From Aureispira sp963837355 (GTDB lineage Bacteria > Bacteroidota > Bacteroidia > Chitinophagales > Saprospiraceae), in the NCBI GenBank assembly GCA_963837355.1, contig CAWIMY010000007.1:1922001-1986000 (forward strand): a stretch of 64,000 nucleotides of DNA, given 5' to 3'. Position 1 is the stretch's first letter; every line of letters starts with the position of its first letter. The position numbers were made by a program, and so were the translations under genes. Below the pieces are notes generated by a model. It did not search any database. It had not been told where the DNA came from and was given only the letters and a program-made list of their open reading frames with translations. Positions 8,741-17,193 of the stretch are shown here, one piece after another.

Positions 8741-9580
8741 ATGCAATTATACTTGGAACAGCCTGCAACGGCACTATTTTGGGAAATTACTTGGTCAGGA
8801 ACAACCGTTACGGAGAGAACGGGAGCGCTAGGAGAGCAGGGGCAGCAACAACAGCAGCATTATTCAACGACGGTAGACGCTTTTCAGGGTTGGATCACTG
8901 CCGCTCGGGCAAAGATAGAAGCAGGCTACCAAGATCCCGAAGGCAAGGTAAAGCGGGAACAATTGGATGTCGTTGTTTATGAGCAATACTTGCAAAACCA
9001 ACAATACGATGCCGCTATGGCTTGGTTGGGGTACTTTGGACATTTAGACGACTCTGAATGGGAGGATAAGCTCGTTGCCCATTATTTAGAAAAAGAAGAC
9101 TACACCGCCGCCGAAAAGTATGTTTTAGGAAAGCTACAACGAAGTCAAGAGGCCAATGTAGTGGTTCGCCAAATCCGTTATTTAGCAACTATTAATCCCA
9201 TGCTCTGCCGTTTTATGTTAGGAAATTTGCCCGTAACTGTCAATGCCGAGCGTCCCGCCGCTTACTATCGAGAGTTAGCCAGCGCCCAATCCAAAATCGC
9301 TTTCTTTGATTTACTCTCCACTCAATTAAGAGCGATCAAAGCCCCCGAGCATCAACTCCTTTATCTCACCCACTTACTAGACACTCCCCACGATCAACAT
9401 CCTCAACAAATTGTTGCTATAGACAAAGCACAAGCCATTCTCAACAATTGGCAAACCAGTATCTCTACCAAAAAAGCAGCCTACAAAGCCCTCATCAAGG
9501 GAGCAGAGCGCATTGGACAGACGACCACTGCCGCTGAGCTGAAAATAGTGTTACAAGCCTTACCCGAGGAAGAAGAATAA
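8741..9580 (+). CDS. Protein with N-terminal WGR-like domain and helical C terminus
   Basis: 279 residues. The first 65 or so match the pattern of WGR domains: FWEITWSG, then a TERTGALGEQGQ turn, then a Thr/Ala helix ending in KIEAGY. WGR domains occur in PARP-like and molybdate-metabolism-linked proteins and are thought to bind nucleic acid. The remaining 200 residues are predicted to be mostly helical, reminiscent of short helical repeats (AAMAWLGYFGHLDDSEWE, then YLEKEDYTAAEKYVLGKL), with no family I recognise. It lies 5 bp behind the ABC ATPase gene, yet no functional link is evident. Confidence 0.65.
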   Translation: MQLYLEQPATALFWEITWSGTTVTERTGALGEQGQQQQQHYSTTVDAFQGWITAARAKIEAGYQDPEGKVKREQLDVVVYEQYLQNQQYDAAMAWLGYFGHLDDSEWEDKLVAHYLEKEDYTAAEKYVLGKLQRSQEANVVVRQIRYLATINPMLCRFMLGNLPVTVNAERPAAYYRELASAQSKIAFFDLLSTQLRAIKAPEHQLLYLTHLLDTPHDQHPQQIVAIDKAQAILNNWQTSISTKKAAYKALIKGAERIGQTTTAAELKIVLQALPEEEE

Positions 9581-10242
9581 GCAACACAATTGATTTAATT
9601 TTTCATTCTAGTAGCCTTTGCTTTGTGACAGGGTGATTTTTATAAAATCATTTTGAGGTTCACTGTGTTTAGTTTTAATGGGTTTATAACGATCTGTTTG
9701 ATAGTTAGTTATCTAAAGTTTGACCAAAGGTAAGAATGGTGAAAAAAAGGTAAATGAATAGAGTTTTTAAAAAGAAATAGTGTATTTATCTAAACAATTA
9801 TCATTATTCTAGCGTTGTTATTGATGTAGAATGTCGCGGACATCATCATTACAAGCAGCTAATTTAAAGAGTTGTTTTGCAGTAGCAAGGCATAGAAAAA
9901 TGATAGGAACTAGTTTGTCAATTTGATATCCAATACGACGGCGTAATGTCCAGCTATTTTCTACAATACAAAACATGGAACTTTAAGCATTCTAATGCTT
10001 TTATATACTTTCGCCATTTATGAAGAAGGGACGTTGATCGGATTTTAAAATATTCAATTATTATTTTACACCTTCAACTTATTTTCCTGCAATTACAAGG
10101 AAATAATAATGGCGACGACGCTTACGACGATGGCGATTATAACACTGATAAGATAATTATTTATTAGTAGTGAATACGCCACACTTACAGGTGACCCAAT
10201 AGGGTTAGCCATTTTCAGAACTATAAAATACATACCATACAC
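9581..10242. other. Long A/T-rich intergenic region
   Basis: About 660 bp without a strong gene. It contains one 52-codon minus-strand frame (listed separately) and the leader of the downstream lipoprotein gene. No convincing terminator or repeat is visible. Confidence 0.5.
9818..9976 (-). CDS. Possible 52-residue small protein or transposase relic
   Basis: ATG at 9976 follows an in-frame stop closely, and the frame closes with TAA at 9818. The product reads MFCIVENSWTLRRRIGYQID, then a Leu/Ile/Ala-rich stretch and a polar end (ACNDDVRDILHQ). Composition is coding-like in a surrounding that is not. It could be a small protein or the tail of a decayed larger gene. I do not recognise a family. 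Confidence 0.25.
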   Translation of the reverse strand: MFCIVENSWTLRRRIGYQIDKLVPIIFLCLATAKQLFKLAACNDDVRDILHQ

Positions 10243-10785
10243 ATGAAAAATACGATATTAACACTACTCAGTACACTAATGGTTTTATTAGCCTTTTCTT
10301 CTTGCGATGAGACCGAATTGATTGATCCTGTAGACCAACGAACGACCCTTAATTTGGGTGCTGGAGATGGCACCGTTGACAATGATGGAGTAACCTCCAA
10401 TGTTGATGGAGAAGAAGCCGTCGGCGTACGCACTACAATAGGAGGAAATAGTCTTTTTGACATTAAAGTAGATCCTGTAGATGATGTAAACATCCGTACC
10501 GTAGATGGAAACGGTGGAACATTAGCCAACCAAATTGTTGATGCCAATGATGAAGTCCGCAGCAATTATGATAACGATGGTGATAATCAAGCCTTGACCC
10601 ACGATCCAATAGATGCCGTAGATACTAGAACTAGCGATGGATACAACCGTGTAAACTGGGACAATACCATTGTGAAAGAAGAAGATACACAGATTTCTAC
10701 TTATGGCTCAACAGGTACGGATGATAGAACACCCGTTATGCCAGACAACATTGAAGCCAAAACAAGAAGAAGTGTGCGCAAATAA
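10243..10785 (+). CDS. Asp-rich lipoprotein of unknown function
   Basis: 180 residues with a lipoprotein signal: hydrophobic residues 6-19 then AFSSC, so Cys20 is the likely lipidated residue. The mature part is highly acidic and carries a loose internal repeat built on DPxD followed by RT (IDPVDQRT, VDPVDDVNIRT, HDPIDAVDTRT) spaced by G/N/D-rich linkers. Such Asp-rich repeats often bind calcium, but this is only an inference. It stands alone with over 180 bp on either side. Confidence 0.65.
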   Translation: MKNTILTLLSTLMVLLAFSSCDETELIDPVDQRTTLNLGAGDGTVDNDGVTSNVDGEEAVGVRTTIGGNSLFDIKVDPVDDVNIRTVDGNGGTLANQIVDANDEVRSNYDNDGDNQALTHDPIDAVDTRTSDGYNRVNWDNTIVKEEDTQISTYGSTGTDDRTPVMPDNIEAKTRRSVRK

Positions 10786-10970
10786 TACCCCGAAGAAATT
10801 ACTTACTTTGCACCAACAATGAAGGAGTAAGCATTGCCATAGTCGTAGACAGCTATGGTGATTCAAAAAGCAGTTTTCGCAAAAGCGGGGATTGCTTTTT
10901 TGTGTTGGTTGCACAGGTTTTTCTATAGGAAGGAAGCCGCTATCGTTTTGGAAAACCATTACAACGTCTT

Positions 10971-11489
10971 TTAGAGCTTAATCTTTAAGCCCATCTCCTT
11001 TTTCATCGTCAACAGCGCCTCTGCATTTCCTTTTGCATCCTCCACAGGATGGTGCGTGTGGGCCGTAACTCTCAGGTGTTTAAAATTCTTAAACGTATCT
11101 TTTACAAGACCTTTGTATAAGCTGCCCAAGTTTTGAGAGCTGTGGCCAAAAGGATTATTTCCAGTGAAATGGTGAAAGTACCAACAAATAAACATCCAAT
11201 CAAAGCCATTGTTATCGCTCATAAAAAGGGGGCGATCTTGGCACTGTTCTTCGATCCAAGCAGCAAAGTTTTCCATCACTGTTTTGGGGTCTTCAAATTC
11301 GAGGGTGGCCGCCCTGCTGTGTCCAGAAACGGCCAGTGCTTCTGGAAGCCAGTTTTCCGAAATTGGTTTTAATTGCCCATAGAAGCTCTGCTCCAAGCCC
11401 TCTTTTACCAAGACTGCCCCAAAAGAAATCATGGAATAGTCCCCTGGAATAGGGCCATCGCTCTCTATGTCTATCATTATATAAGTCAT
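10971..11489 (-). CDS. DEDDh 3'-5' exonuclease (Rv2179c-like)
   Basis: 172-residue single-domain exonuclease of the RNase H fold. Exo I is YIMIDIESDGP (Asp and Glu ligands), Exo II lies in SDNNGFDWMFI, and Exo III is HHPVEDAKGNAEAL with the His and Asp of the DEDDh class. The size and the motif IESDGPIPGDYSMI resemble the stand-alone exoribonucleases rather than the DNA polymerase epsilon subunit. Monocistronic. Substrate (RNA or DNA) cannot be decided. Confidence 0.8.
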   Translation of the reverse strand: MTYIMIDIESDGPIPGDYSMISFGAVLVKEGLEQSFYGQLKPISENWLPEALAVSGHSRAATLEFEDPKTVMENFAAWIEEQCQDRPLFMSDNNGFDWMFICWYFHHFTGNNPFGHSSQNLGSLYKGLVKDTFKNFKHLRVTAHTHHPVEDAKGNAEALLTMKKEMGLKIKL

Positions 11490-11553
11490 GTGATTTTGTG
11501 TTTTATACTGTCACGCAAAGTAGGGAGTGTTAGGAAAGGAAGACTAGAGCTAT

Positions 11554-12273
11554 TTATGGGAAGTAAAGATAGTACGTCAATAGAATGGCTGTCATATTGT
11601 AAACGCTGTGTGCTACAATAGAGGCAGTTAATCGTTTAGTGGTTATGAATAACAGAGTGTACATAATGGTCGGAACCAAAATATCAAACCAATCCAGTGC
11701 TGTACTAGGCAAGTGGCCAAAGGAGAAAATTACAATAGACAAAAGTGCAGAAACCCACAAGCCTATTTGGGGATTTTCAAAAATATCTTTGAGGACATTA
11801 ATGAAATAGCCTCGGTTAAAGAGTTCTTCTGCAATGCCGCCGCCTAGTACCCCCAATGCAAGGAAAGAAAAAGTCCCCAATAAACTACCATCGTACAAGG
11901 TTATCATTCCCTGAATGTCAGCACGGTTGCTTCCGCCTGTATTAGGAATGATCAGCGCAAATTGAAGCATCGTCCATGCCGCTCCGAAAGTTGCCCCCCA
12001 CAAAGCATCTCTTTTAATATTTACAGATTGAAGTCCGATATAACGAACCTCTTTTTTTAGGATTTTAAGAGAGGCATAGAGCAACGCAGTAATGGAGATC
12101 AACTGAAATAAAGCTATGTACAATAAATTGATTCCAATCTTTCCTCCGTTAATTTTGGTGACACCAAAGAAAACATCTGGAATAATAAAAAGGACATAGC
12201 CCAAGATAACCGTTAAAATAAAAACGAGGCTGGTCTTCGTTTTACTTATTGTTTGCTGATTTCTTGCTGTCAT
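11554..12273 (-). CDS. CPBP-family intramembrane metalloprotease
   Basis: 239 residues from ATG 12273; an upstream TTG at 12336 would add a charged lead and is less likely. Multi-spanning membrane protein with the CPBP/ABI motifs in order: EELFNRG (EExxxR), FSFGHL (FxxxH) and IVAHSVYN (HxxxN). Family members include type II CAAX proteases and bacterial self-immunity or stress proteins. No bacteriocin gene is adjacent, so a housekeeping membrane-proteolysis role is as likely. Confidence 0.85.
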   Translation of the reverse strand: MTARNQQTISKTKTSLVFILTVILGYVLFIIPDVFFGVTKINGGKIGINLLYIALFQLISITALLYASLKILKKEVRYIGLQSVNIKRDALWGATFGAAWTMLQFALIIPNTGGSNRADIQGMITLYDGSLLGTFSFLALGVLGGGIAEELFNRGYFINVLKDIFENPQIGLWVSALLSIVIFSFGHLPSTALDWFDILVPTIMYTLLFITTKRLTASIVAHSVYNMTAILLTYYLYFP

Positions 12274-12367
12274 TGCGTTGGGATGTTTAAGTACTCTTTT
12301 CTGACGATTAGCTAGTGTTTTGTCCGTACCTAGCAAGGCAACGCTTCTATTCCATCAAAACCTGCGT

Positions 12368-12469
12368 TTAAGATCGTTTTTTTGCAGGGATAGGACAGGG
12401 TGCGGTAGTGTTTTGTACGACCTGAAAAACAAACTTTTTGCCATCGGATTCTACTTCGTATACTTCCAT
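12368..12469 (-). CDS. Possible 33-residue ORF
   Basis: ATG at 12469 to TAA at 12368 gives MEVYEVESDGKKFVFQVVQN followed by TTAPCPIPAKKRS. The amino-acid mix looks coding, with alternating polar and hydrophobic residues like a beta hairpin, but no relative is known to me. It may be a small protein or part of the decayed region that includes 12512-12697. Confidence 0.25.
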   Translation of the reverse strand: MEVYEVESDGKKFVFQVVQNTTAPCPIPAKKRS

Positions 12470-12511
12470 TGGTTGATTTTGTCCAGAGGCAAGTTGCCTC
12501 TAACCTTGTGA

Positions 12512-12697
12512 CTACTTCGGCATCTTTTTTAAAGGATAATCAGGTTCTAAGATAGCAACTATACAGTTATCGATTAAACTTCTGTACACTTTTTCGACCG
12601 CAGATTCTTCAAAGGAAACTTTGAACAAAAAAGACCATAAAAAAGCCCTCCCAGAATAATCCGAGAGGGGTAGTGTTATCGTTAAGCAAGCAGTCAA
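12512..12697 (-). pseudogene. Possible gene relic beside the LRR terminator
   Basis: The C-terminal half of this 61-codon frame reads like real protein (VSFEESAVEKVYRSLIDN, then CIVAILEPDYP), while its first codons overlap the LRR gene's terminator hairpin and look like noise. I infer a truncated gene end. A perfect 8-bp inverted repeat (AGAGGCAA-G-TTGCCTCT) lies just downstream at about 12484-12500. Confidence 0.25.
12639..12669 (-). terminator. Rho-independent terminator of the LRR gene
   Basis: On the minus strand: CCCTCTC, a short loop region, GGGAGGG, then C and TTTTTT. This is a 7-bp stem with one G-U pair. It sits about 45 bp past the LRR stop codon. Confidence 0.75.
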
Positions 12698-12714
12698 TCG
12701 CGCTGGACTAATAC

Positions 12715-13641
12715 TTAATCTTTAATCCTACATTGGGATGCTGCATATCTTGCGTTGGCTTGTATCAAATCATTGCCCTGGAAATCCAAGTACTGTAGAT
12801 TTTTCAAGCCGTTTAATTGAGTCGGTACTTGTCGGAATTGATTATTGTTTAGGTATAAAAACTCCAACTGGTTCAACTTACTCATGTTTCTAGGCAACGA
12901 CTTTAAGCCATCGTTTTCGATGTGCAACGACGTTAGACTCGGAAGTTCACTAAGAATCGCAATGTTTCTCCGAAGTTTGAAATATTGCTCATCGTTCAAA
13001 AACAACTCCTCCAAACTAGTCAAATTGCTAAAGGAAGCAGGCAACACCTTAAAGTTATTACCACTTAAATCCAGCAGTTTAAGGTTTTTCAACGTACCAA
13101 GGCTACTAGGCAATTGCTGAAACTGGTTGTTGTTCAAGTACAACGCTTCTAGGCTATTCAATTGGTTAATTGTTTCGGGCAACGACTCTAAACCATCGTT
13201 TTCAATGTGCAAAGAGCGTAGCTGGGGCAAGCGACTCAGAAGAGGAATGTTTTTCTCCAACTCAAAGTTCTGCTCGTCATTCAAGAACAGCTCTTGCAAG
13301 CTGGTCAAGTTGCTAAAAGTGGCGGGCAATACTTCAAAATCGTTACCACTTAAATCCAACACTTCAAGGCTCTTTAAATAACCAATGCCCCCTGGAATCT
13401 GTTTCAAGTGGTCATTTTTCAAACTCAAATACCGTAGGTTCGTAAATTTCGACCAAACATCGTCAGGAATTTGTACGCTTTGGTTGCTCAAATCAAGCTT
13501 ATAAACTTGCGTAGGATTTTTTAGCGCCTCTTGGAGACTGCTAAAAGCATTGCTCGGTGGAATAGAATCTAACATAGATTGCGCCTGTCCCTTCTCAAAG
13601 AAGAAAATGACCAATAGGAAGAAAAAAGAATACTTTATCAT
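12715..13641 (-). CDS. Secreted leucine-rich-repeat protein
   Basis: 308 residues from ATG 13641; an ORF start further out (13701) gives an implausible lead. Residues 1-20 form a signal peptide (MIKYSFFFLLVIFFFEKGQA). The rest is about ten LRR units of the LxxLxxLxLxxNxxxxLP type, ending in a short Cys-containing tail. LRRs mediate protein binding, so this is likely a surface or periplasmic recognition protein. Residues 91-185 and 186-280 are two copies of a 95-residue block of four LRRs, a recent tandem duplication. It has its own terminator and no co-directional neighbour. Confidence 0.85.
   Translation of the reverse strand: MIKYSFFFLLVIFFFEKGQAQSMLDSIPPSNAFSSLQEALKNPTQVYKLDLSNQSVQIPDDVWSKFTNLRYLSLKNDHLKQIPGGIGYLKSLEVLDLSGNDFEVLPATFSNLTSLQELFLNDEQNFELEKNIPLLSRLPQLRSLHIENDGLESLPETINQLNSLEALYLNNNQFQQLPSSLGTLKNLKLLDLSGNNFKVLPASFSNLTSLEELFLNDEQYFKLRRNIAILSELPSLTSLHIENDGLKSLPRNMSKLNQLEFLYLNNNQFRQVPTQLNGLKNLQYLDFQGNDLIQANARYAASQCRIKD
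12802..13371 (-). repeat. Tandem 285-bp duplication inside the LRR gene
   Basis: Two in-frame copies (13371-13087 and 13086-12802) each encode a 95-residue block beginning LDLSGN and containing LFLNDEQ, SLHIENDGL and LYLNNNQF. A third copy starts (YLDFQGND) but is cut by the gene end. This indicates unequal crossing over. Confidence 0.85.
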
Positions 13642-13827
13642 AGTTGTGATTAAAGGGAGATGAGGTAATTGGTGTACAAGATGAATAAGGTTACCAAACA
13701 CAACAGCATATTATTGATGGCTTCCCTCGTTCACCTTATTGTAGTGGTGAATAAACAGTATAGCGGTAGTTATGTTGTTGGTTTAGATGCTTAGAAGGCG
13801 TTATTCAAGGATTTATTTTCTAAAGGC

Positions 13828-13917
13828 TTATTTGGGAGGGAGGAAATTGTCTTTGGATTGGCTCTGACAACAAAAGGGAAGCAGCAGGAGTAACGTTAGT
13901 AGTGGGATTAGATTCAT
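13828..13917 (-). CDS. 29-residue peptide that is almost only a signal peptide
   Basis: ATG 13917 to TAA 13828. MNLIPLLTLLLLLPFCCQSQ is a textbook export signal with twin Cys, followed by nine residues only. It may be a micro-lipoprotein or peptide, or the stump of a secreted protein whose body was lost. It lies upstream of, and in the same direction as, the LRR gene. Confidence 0.35.
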   Translation of the reverse strand: MNLIPLLTLLLLLPFCCQSQSKDNFLPPK

Positions 13918-14235
13918 GTTTTGGGACGTACTGTATTGGATAAAGAGCTTGTTTAGAGGATTTTGTATACTCCACCCTTATTAACCACGTACATCTTCTT
14001 CGAGTTCCTTTTTCATAGAGCTTCGAATTTTGTTCCTTTACCAATTACACCAGTTCTCAACCTAGTAAAGCCTACTAGTTAGAGAAATACTTCTATGAAT
14101 CTAACATTATCCGAAGTAGATAACTTATAATAGTCCCCAAACAAGAGGAAGTAATTTAATTTTTTTTCATAATTTAGATTAGAAGAAAAGGACAATGCAA
14201 TACTCTATCTAGAGTTTAAAAAATAATACTAACAA
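13918..14235. other. Intergenic region before the 118-residue protein gene
   Basis: About 320 bp, A/T-rich. I see no gene, repeat or clear terminator here. Confidence 0.4.
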
Positions 14236-14592
14236 ATGGCAACTAAAGCACAGAAAAATAGAGTCTCTATACAGTTTCAACCGTTGGTGGAAGAATTAAG
14301 ACAAAACCTCCCCCCAATTCCGACGCCGCAAGTATACAACCAGTGCATCGATATATTTAGCAAATGGCACGGTAACTATTTCTACCTCATACAAAAGTTT
14401 AAGACGGGAGAAGGGGGCATCACAGAATTTTTTGAAGTCGGATTGGCTCGTCTAGAATTTTGTGGAGAAAATCAATTTAACCTTTCCTATTTTAGACACA
14501 CAGGAAAATGGTGCCCTCTTTTTATGTACGAGGACATTTCTTTGGAGGTTGCGAAAGAAGCCATACTAACAGAGCCAATGTTTAGTATTTAG
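14236..14592 (+). CDS. Small soluble protein of unknown function
   Basis: 118 residues, with no signal or membrane segment. It has a helical N terminus with several Lys and Gln, then a central PPIPTPQVYNQCIDIF, and a compact end with aromatic pairs (FNLSYFRHTGKWCPLF). The end slightly recalls DUF3024-type small proteins, but the match is too weak to name. It is a lone gene just outside the cassette array and points opposite to all cassette genes. Confidence 0.55.
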   Translation: MATKAQKNRVSIQFQPLVEELRQNLPPIPTPQVYNQCIDIFSKWHGNYFYLIQKFKTGEGGITEFFEVGLARLEFCGENQFNLSYFRHTGKWCPLFMYEDISLEVAKEAILTEPMFSI

Positions 14593-14674
14593 GTACGTGA
14601 AACGTGTTCTGTTTTATAGTAGAATATTCTCGCAGCAGCACTGCGGTGTACCCCAAAGTTAGGCACAGGATTTT

Positions 14675-14790
14675 TTATTTCAATTTTTCTTTTTCGATGT
14701 CTTTGAATCCAGGCATCATTCCAATTGAACCGTGATTTCCTGGATTTCCATAATTTCCGACATTACCATAGTTCCCGTAATTCCCCGATC
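14675..14790 (-). pseudogene. 3' end of a Gly/Asn-rich protein gene fused to a mini-cassette
   Basis: On the minus strand a frame ending TAA at 14675 encodes SGNYGNYGNVGNYGNPGN, then MMPGFKDIEKEKLK. The frame runs open into the mini-cassette at 14792-14830 with no start codon. Just after the stop, GTGCCTAAC (14666-14658, minus) matches the RYYYAAC box expected at a cassette end. I read it as the tail of a cassette whose front was deleted by recombination with the mini-cassette. Confidence 0.5.
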
Positions 14791-14791
14791 T

Positions 14792-14830
14792 GTTCGAGTC
14801 GATCCGACCGTAGGGAGGATGGACTCGAAC
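14792..14830 (-). repeat. Gene-less mini-cassette, copy 1
   Basis: 39 bp with ends GTTCGAGTC and GACTCGAAC that are exact reverse complements, enclosing a GATCC/GGATG inner pair. Identical to 22063-22101 and close to 17341-17380. Confidence 0.8.
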
Positions 14831-14948
14831 AGGTCTGTGTATGAGCAGTAGCGGATTTTAAACCACTAAACTGTCTGATAGCAAGATACTGATTTAAATG
14901 CAAAAACGGTTCAGGTAAGCACCTAAACCGCTATTGCTTATACACCTT
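14831..14948 (-). repeat. attC-like palindrome between cassette 1 and mini-cassette 1
   Basis: GTGTATGAGCAGTAGCGG (14837-14854) pairs with CCGCTATTGCTTATACAC (14928-14945) over 18 positions, 16 Watson-Crick and two G-T. It is bounded by AAC on one side and GTT on the other, as in attC sites of integron cassettes. The central 70 bp is unpaired or weakly paired. Confidence 0.7.
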
Positions 14949-14959
14949 GTTAGGCGTAG

Positions 14960-15241
14960 TTATTTTTTTATTTCAACCGACATTTCTTTACTTAACCAAT
15001 CCTTAGATTTCTCAACAAAATCGGTCAAATAAGGCATCTGATTATGATTTTCAGAGGCTTCTTGAGTTGACCATTTCTCATACATTAAGAATTCGGTTGA
15101 TTGGGTCGTATCTTGAAATAATGAATATTCCAAGTTTCCTGTTTCGTTCCGAGTGGGTCGTAAAAAAGCGGTTAATGCCTCTTTTACTTCTTTTACAAAT
15201 GCCTCTTCGGCTGAGATTTTTGCAATCACCAATAATTCCAT
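14960..15241 (-). CDS. Antibiotic biosynthesis monooxygenase-domain protein (YgiN-like)
   Basis: 93-residue dimeric alpha/beta ferredoxin-like protein of the ABM family, which includes cofactor-free quinol and polyketide monooxygenases. It starts MELLVIAKISAEE and shows the pattern GNLEYSLFQD...FLMYEKWSTQEASENH with the conserved Trp and His. It follows the oxidoreductase gene by 3 bp, so they are co-translated. Together with a quinone-oxidoreductase-type partner, quinone turnover is the natural guess. Its stop lies 11 bp inside the cassette end. Confidence 0.85.
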   Translation of the reverse strand: MELLVIAKISAEEAFVKEVKEALTAFLRPTRNETGNLEYSLFQDTTQSTEFLMYEKWSTQEASENHNQMPYLTDFVEKSKDWLSKEMSVEIKK

Positions 15242-15244
15242 AGT

Positions 15245-16240
15245 TCAAGATTTTGTGATGATTACTTTACCCGTTGCTTTTCCGCTTTCGGCTCTTGCGT
15301 GTGCTTCGCCAACTTGTGAAAAATCAAAGGTTTCTTCATCAATCAGCGGTTTGATTTTACCACTTTCAACGTACTCAGCGACTTGTTTTAGGATTTTCCC
15401 GTGCCGTTCGCGATCCAAATTATGCAACATCGGGATAAGCATAAAAACAATGTGAAAGTCAAGTCCTTTGATGTGTGGTGGCGAAAGGTCTAAGGTGTCC
15501 AACGCCAAGGTGGTAACGACCCTGCCACTTACTTTCACCGCCTGAAAGCTGTTGTTCAAATTTTGATTGCCAACAGTATCGAAAACGACATCAAAGCCTT
15601 TACCGTCTGTGTATTTCTCTACAAAATCTTCAACGCTTTCAGATTTATAGTGAATGGTCGCATCTGCTCCAAGTTCCTTGGCTATTTTTTCTTGAGCTTC
15701 ATTTGCCACCGTTGTATAGACTTCTGCTCCTGCAATTTTCGCAAATTGAATACCCAAATGACCAACGCCACCCGTACCGCCATAAACTAAGACTTTCTCG
15801 CCCGCTTGGACTTTTGCTCGTTCAAAAATGGCTTCATAAGCCGTAATGCTCACTAAAGGCATTGCACCATATTGGCTCAAGTCTGCATCATTGGAAATCT
15901 TCGCAAAAAGGTGTGCATCACCCTTCATATATTCCGCCAATGCTCCGTGAAGACCATTAAGACCGCCTGCACATCCAAAAACTTTATCGCCTTTTTTGAA
16001 CTGGGTGACATCTGTGCCTACTTCCTCAACTATTCCCGATACATCACCGTGTAAAACCGCAGGAAAATCTGGCGACAAATCTGCCAATTCTCCACTTCTG
16101 ATTTTATAATCGACAGGATTTACTGAGGTAGTGTGGACTTCTACCAAAATCTCATTTGCACTTAATTTTGGAATGTCCACTTCTATTTGCTCAAAGACCT
16201 CTAAAGGATTTCCAAACTTTTTAATTACTACTGCTTGCAT
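15245..16240 (-). CDS. Zinc-independent medium-chain NADP oxidoreductase (quinone reductase type)
   Basis: 331 residues of the MDR superfamily. The N-terminal GroES-like domain starts MQAVVIKKFGNP and includes VNPVDYKIRSGEL and LHGDVSGIVEEVG. The Rossmann fold shows VLVYGGTGGVGHLGIQFAKI (NADPH site), then ELGADATIHYKSE and the C-terminal GEAHARAESGKATGKVII. The structural-zinc cysteines are absent, as in quinone and enoyl reductases. It is the middle gene of the cassette operon and probably reduces quinones or reactive enones. Confidence 0.88.
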   Translation of the reverse strand: MQAVVIKKFGNPLEVFEQIEVDIPKLSANEILVEVHTTSVNPVDYKIRSGELADLSPDFPAVLHGDVSGIVEEVGTDVTQFKKGDKVFGCAGGLNGLHGALAEYMKGDAHLFAKISNDADLSQYGAMPLVSITAYEAIFERAKVQAGEKVLVYGGTGGVGHLGIQFAKIAGAEVYTTVANEAQEKIAKELGADATIHYKSESVEDFVEKYTDGKGFDVVFDTVGNQNLNNSFQAVKVSGRVVTTLALDTLDLSPPHIKGLDFHIVFMLIPMLHNLDRERHGKILKQVAEYVESGKIKPLIDEETFDFSQVGEAHARAESGKATGKVIITKS

Positions 16241-16329
16241 ATTTCTTCTCTTTTAAATGAATCAATTATGCAAAGTTCAGGAATGGGTGAAGGATTTATT
16301 GGTAAGAAAAGATGGTTAATTGGTAAAAA

Positions 16330-17193
16330 TCAATCTTTTGGTAAGTTGCCGTTTTTCCTAAAATCGCTAGGAAGCGTACTCTTTATTTTGAGAAAGGTTT
16401 TGTTGAAATGTTGAAGGTCAGAGAAGTCCAACTGATATGCAATTTCGCTGAGCGACAAGTCAGTAAACTTGAGCTTTTCCTCGGCTAAGGCAATTTTGTA
16501 GTTGAGAATATATTGCCTGAGCGGAATACCGAACAGCTTCTTAAAGTAGCTACCGAAATAATTTTTAGAGATATGAAATTGGTTGGACAGGTGAGCAATC
16601 GTCAGTTTTTCGTTTTCGTAGATGTTGAAATGGATGTATTCCAAAATATAATTGTCTTGTCTTTTTGCTGAGATATTCGAACTTAAGCTATTCTCTTGCA
16701 AGTTTCTGGCAATGATGCTAAGTAAAGAGAACAAGGTATTTTGAACCACAATTTTGCAGTATGCTTGCCCCTTGAAATATTCCTCAATAGTGATTGAAAT
16801 CAAATGCTGGAAGGTCTTTTTATCACCTTCTGTCCTAATAATGGGCAGGTTCGTTCGTGAGTAGCTGTTGAAAATGTATTCTAACTTAATGAACCAAGCA
16901 TCCAATCGAAACGCCACGTCCTTGTTTTGCTGTGGTTGGTTGAAATAGACTTTTTGAAATTTTATGAAGTGGATTTTTGTTTTTTCGTGCAATTCGAGGG
17001 AATAATGTTCTTTGGGTATCAGCAAAAAGAAGTCGCCCGATTTAAAATGGAATTCCATTTCTTCAATCCGCTGAATACCTTTTCCACTTTCTACATACAC
17101 CAATTCGAAAAACGTAATTTTCTCAAATTCGCAAGTGATTTTGTCCGTCTCAAAGGACTCAATTTTAATCGGTTCTGTGATGATTCTTGGCAT
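16330..17193 (-). CDS. AraC-family transcriptional regulator
   Basis: 287 residues. An N-terminal cupin-like sensing half (ESGKGIQRIEEMEFHFKSGDF) is followed by a C-terminal double helix-turn-helix of about 100 residues, with LTIAHLSNQFHISKNYFGSYFK and LSEIAYQLDFSDLQHFNKTF. It is the first gene of cassette 1, 89 bp before the oxidoreductase and in the same direction. It probably controls that gene pair and itself. ATG 17193 lies 20 bp from the cassette end, which leaves almost no room for a promoter inside the cassette. Confidence 0.85.
   Translation of the reverse strand: MPRIITEPIKIESFETDKITCEFEKITFFELVYVESGKGIQRIEEMEFHFKSGDFFLLIPKEHYSLELHEKTKIHFIKFQKVYFNQPQQNKDVAFRLDAWFIKLEYIFNSYSRTNLPIIRTEGDKKTFQHLISITIEEYFKGQAYCKIVVQNTLFSLLSIIARNLQENSLSSNISAKRQDNYILEYIHFNIYENEKLTIAHLSNQFHISKNYFGSYFKKLFGIPLRQYILNYKIALAEEKLKFTDLSLSEIAYQLDFSDLQHFNKTFLKIKSTLPSDFRKNGNLPKD

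Noticed and set aside
10825..10855. Hairpin CCATAG/CTATGG after the Asp-rich lipoprotein gene
   Set aside because: Six base pairs and no T-run; not a convincing terminator.
13820..14044. A 74-codon minus-strand frame
   Set aside because: It overlaps the better-looking 29-codon signal-peptide frame and has random composition.
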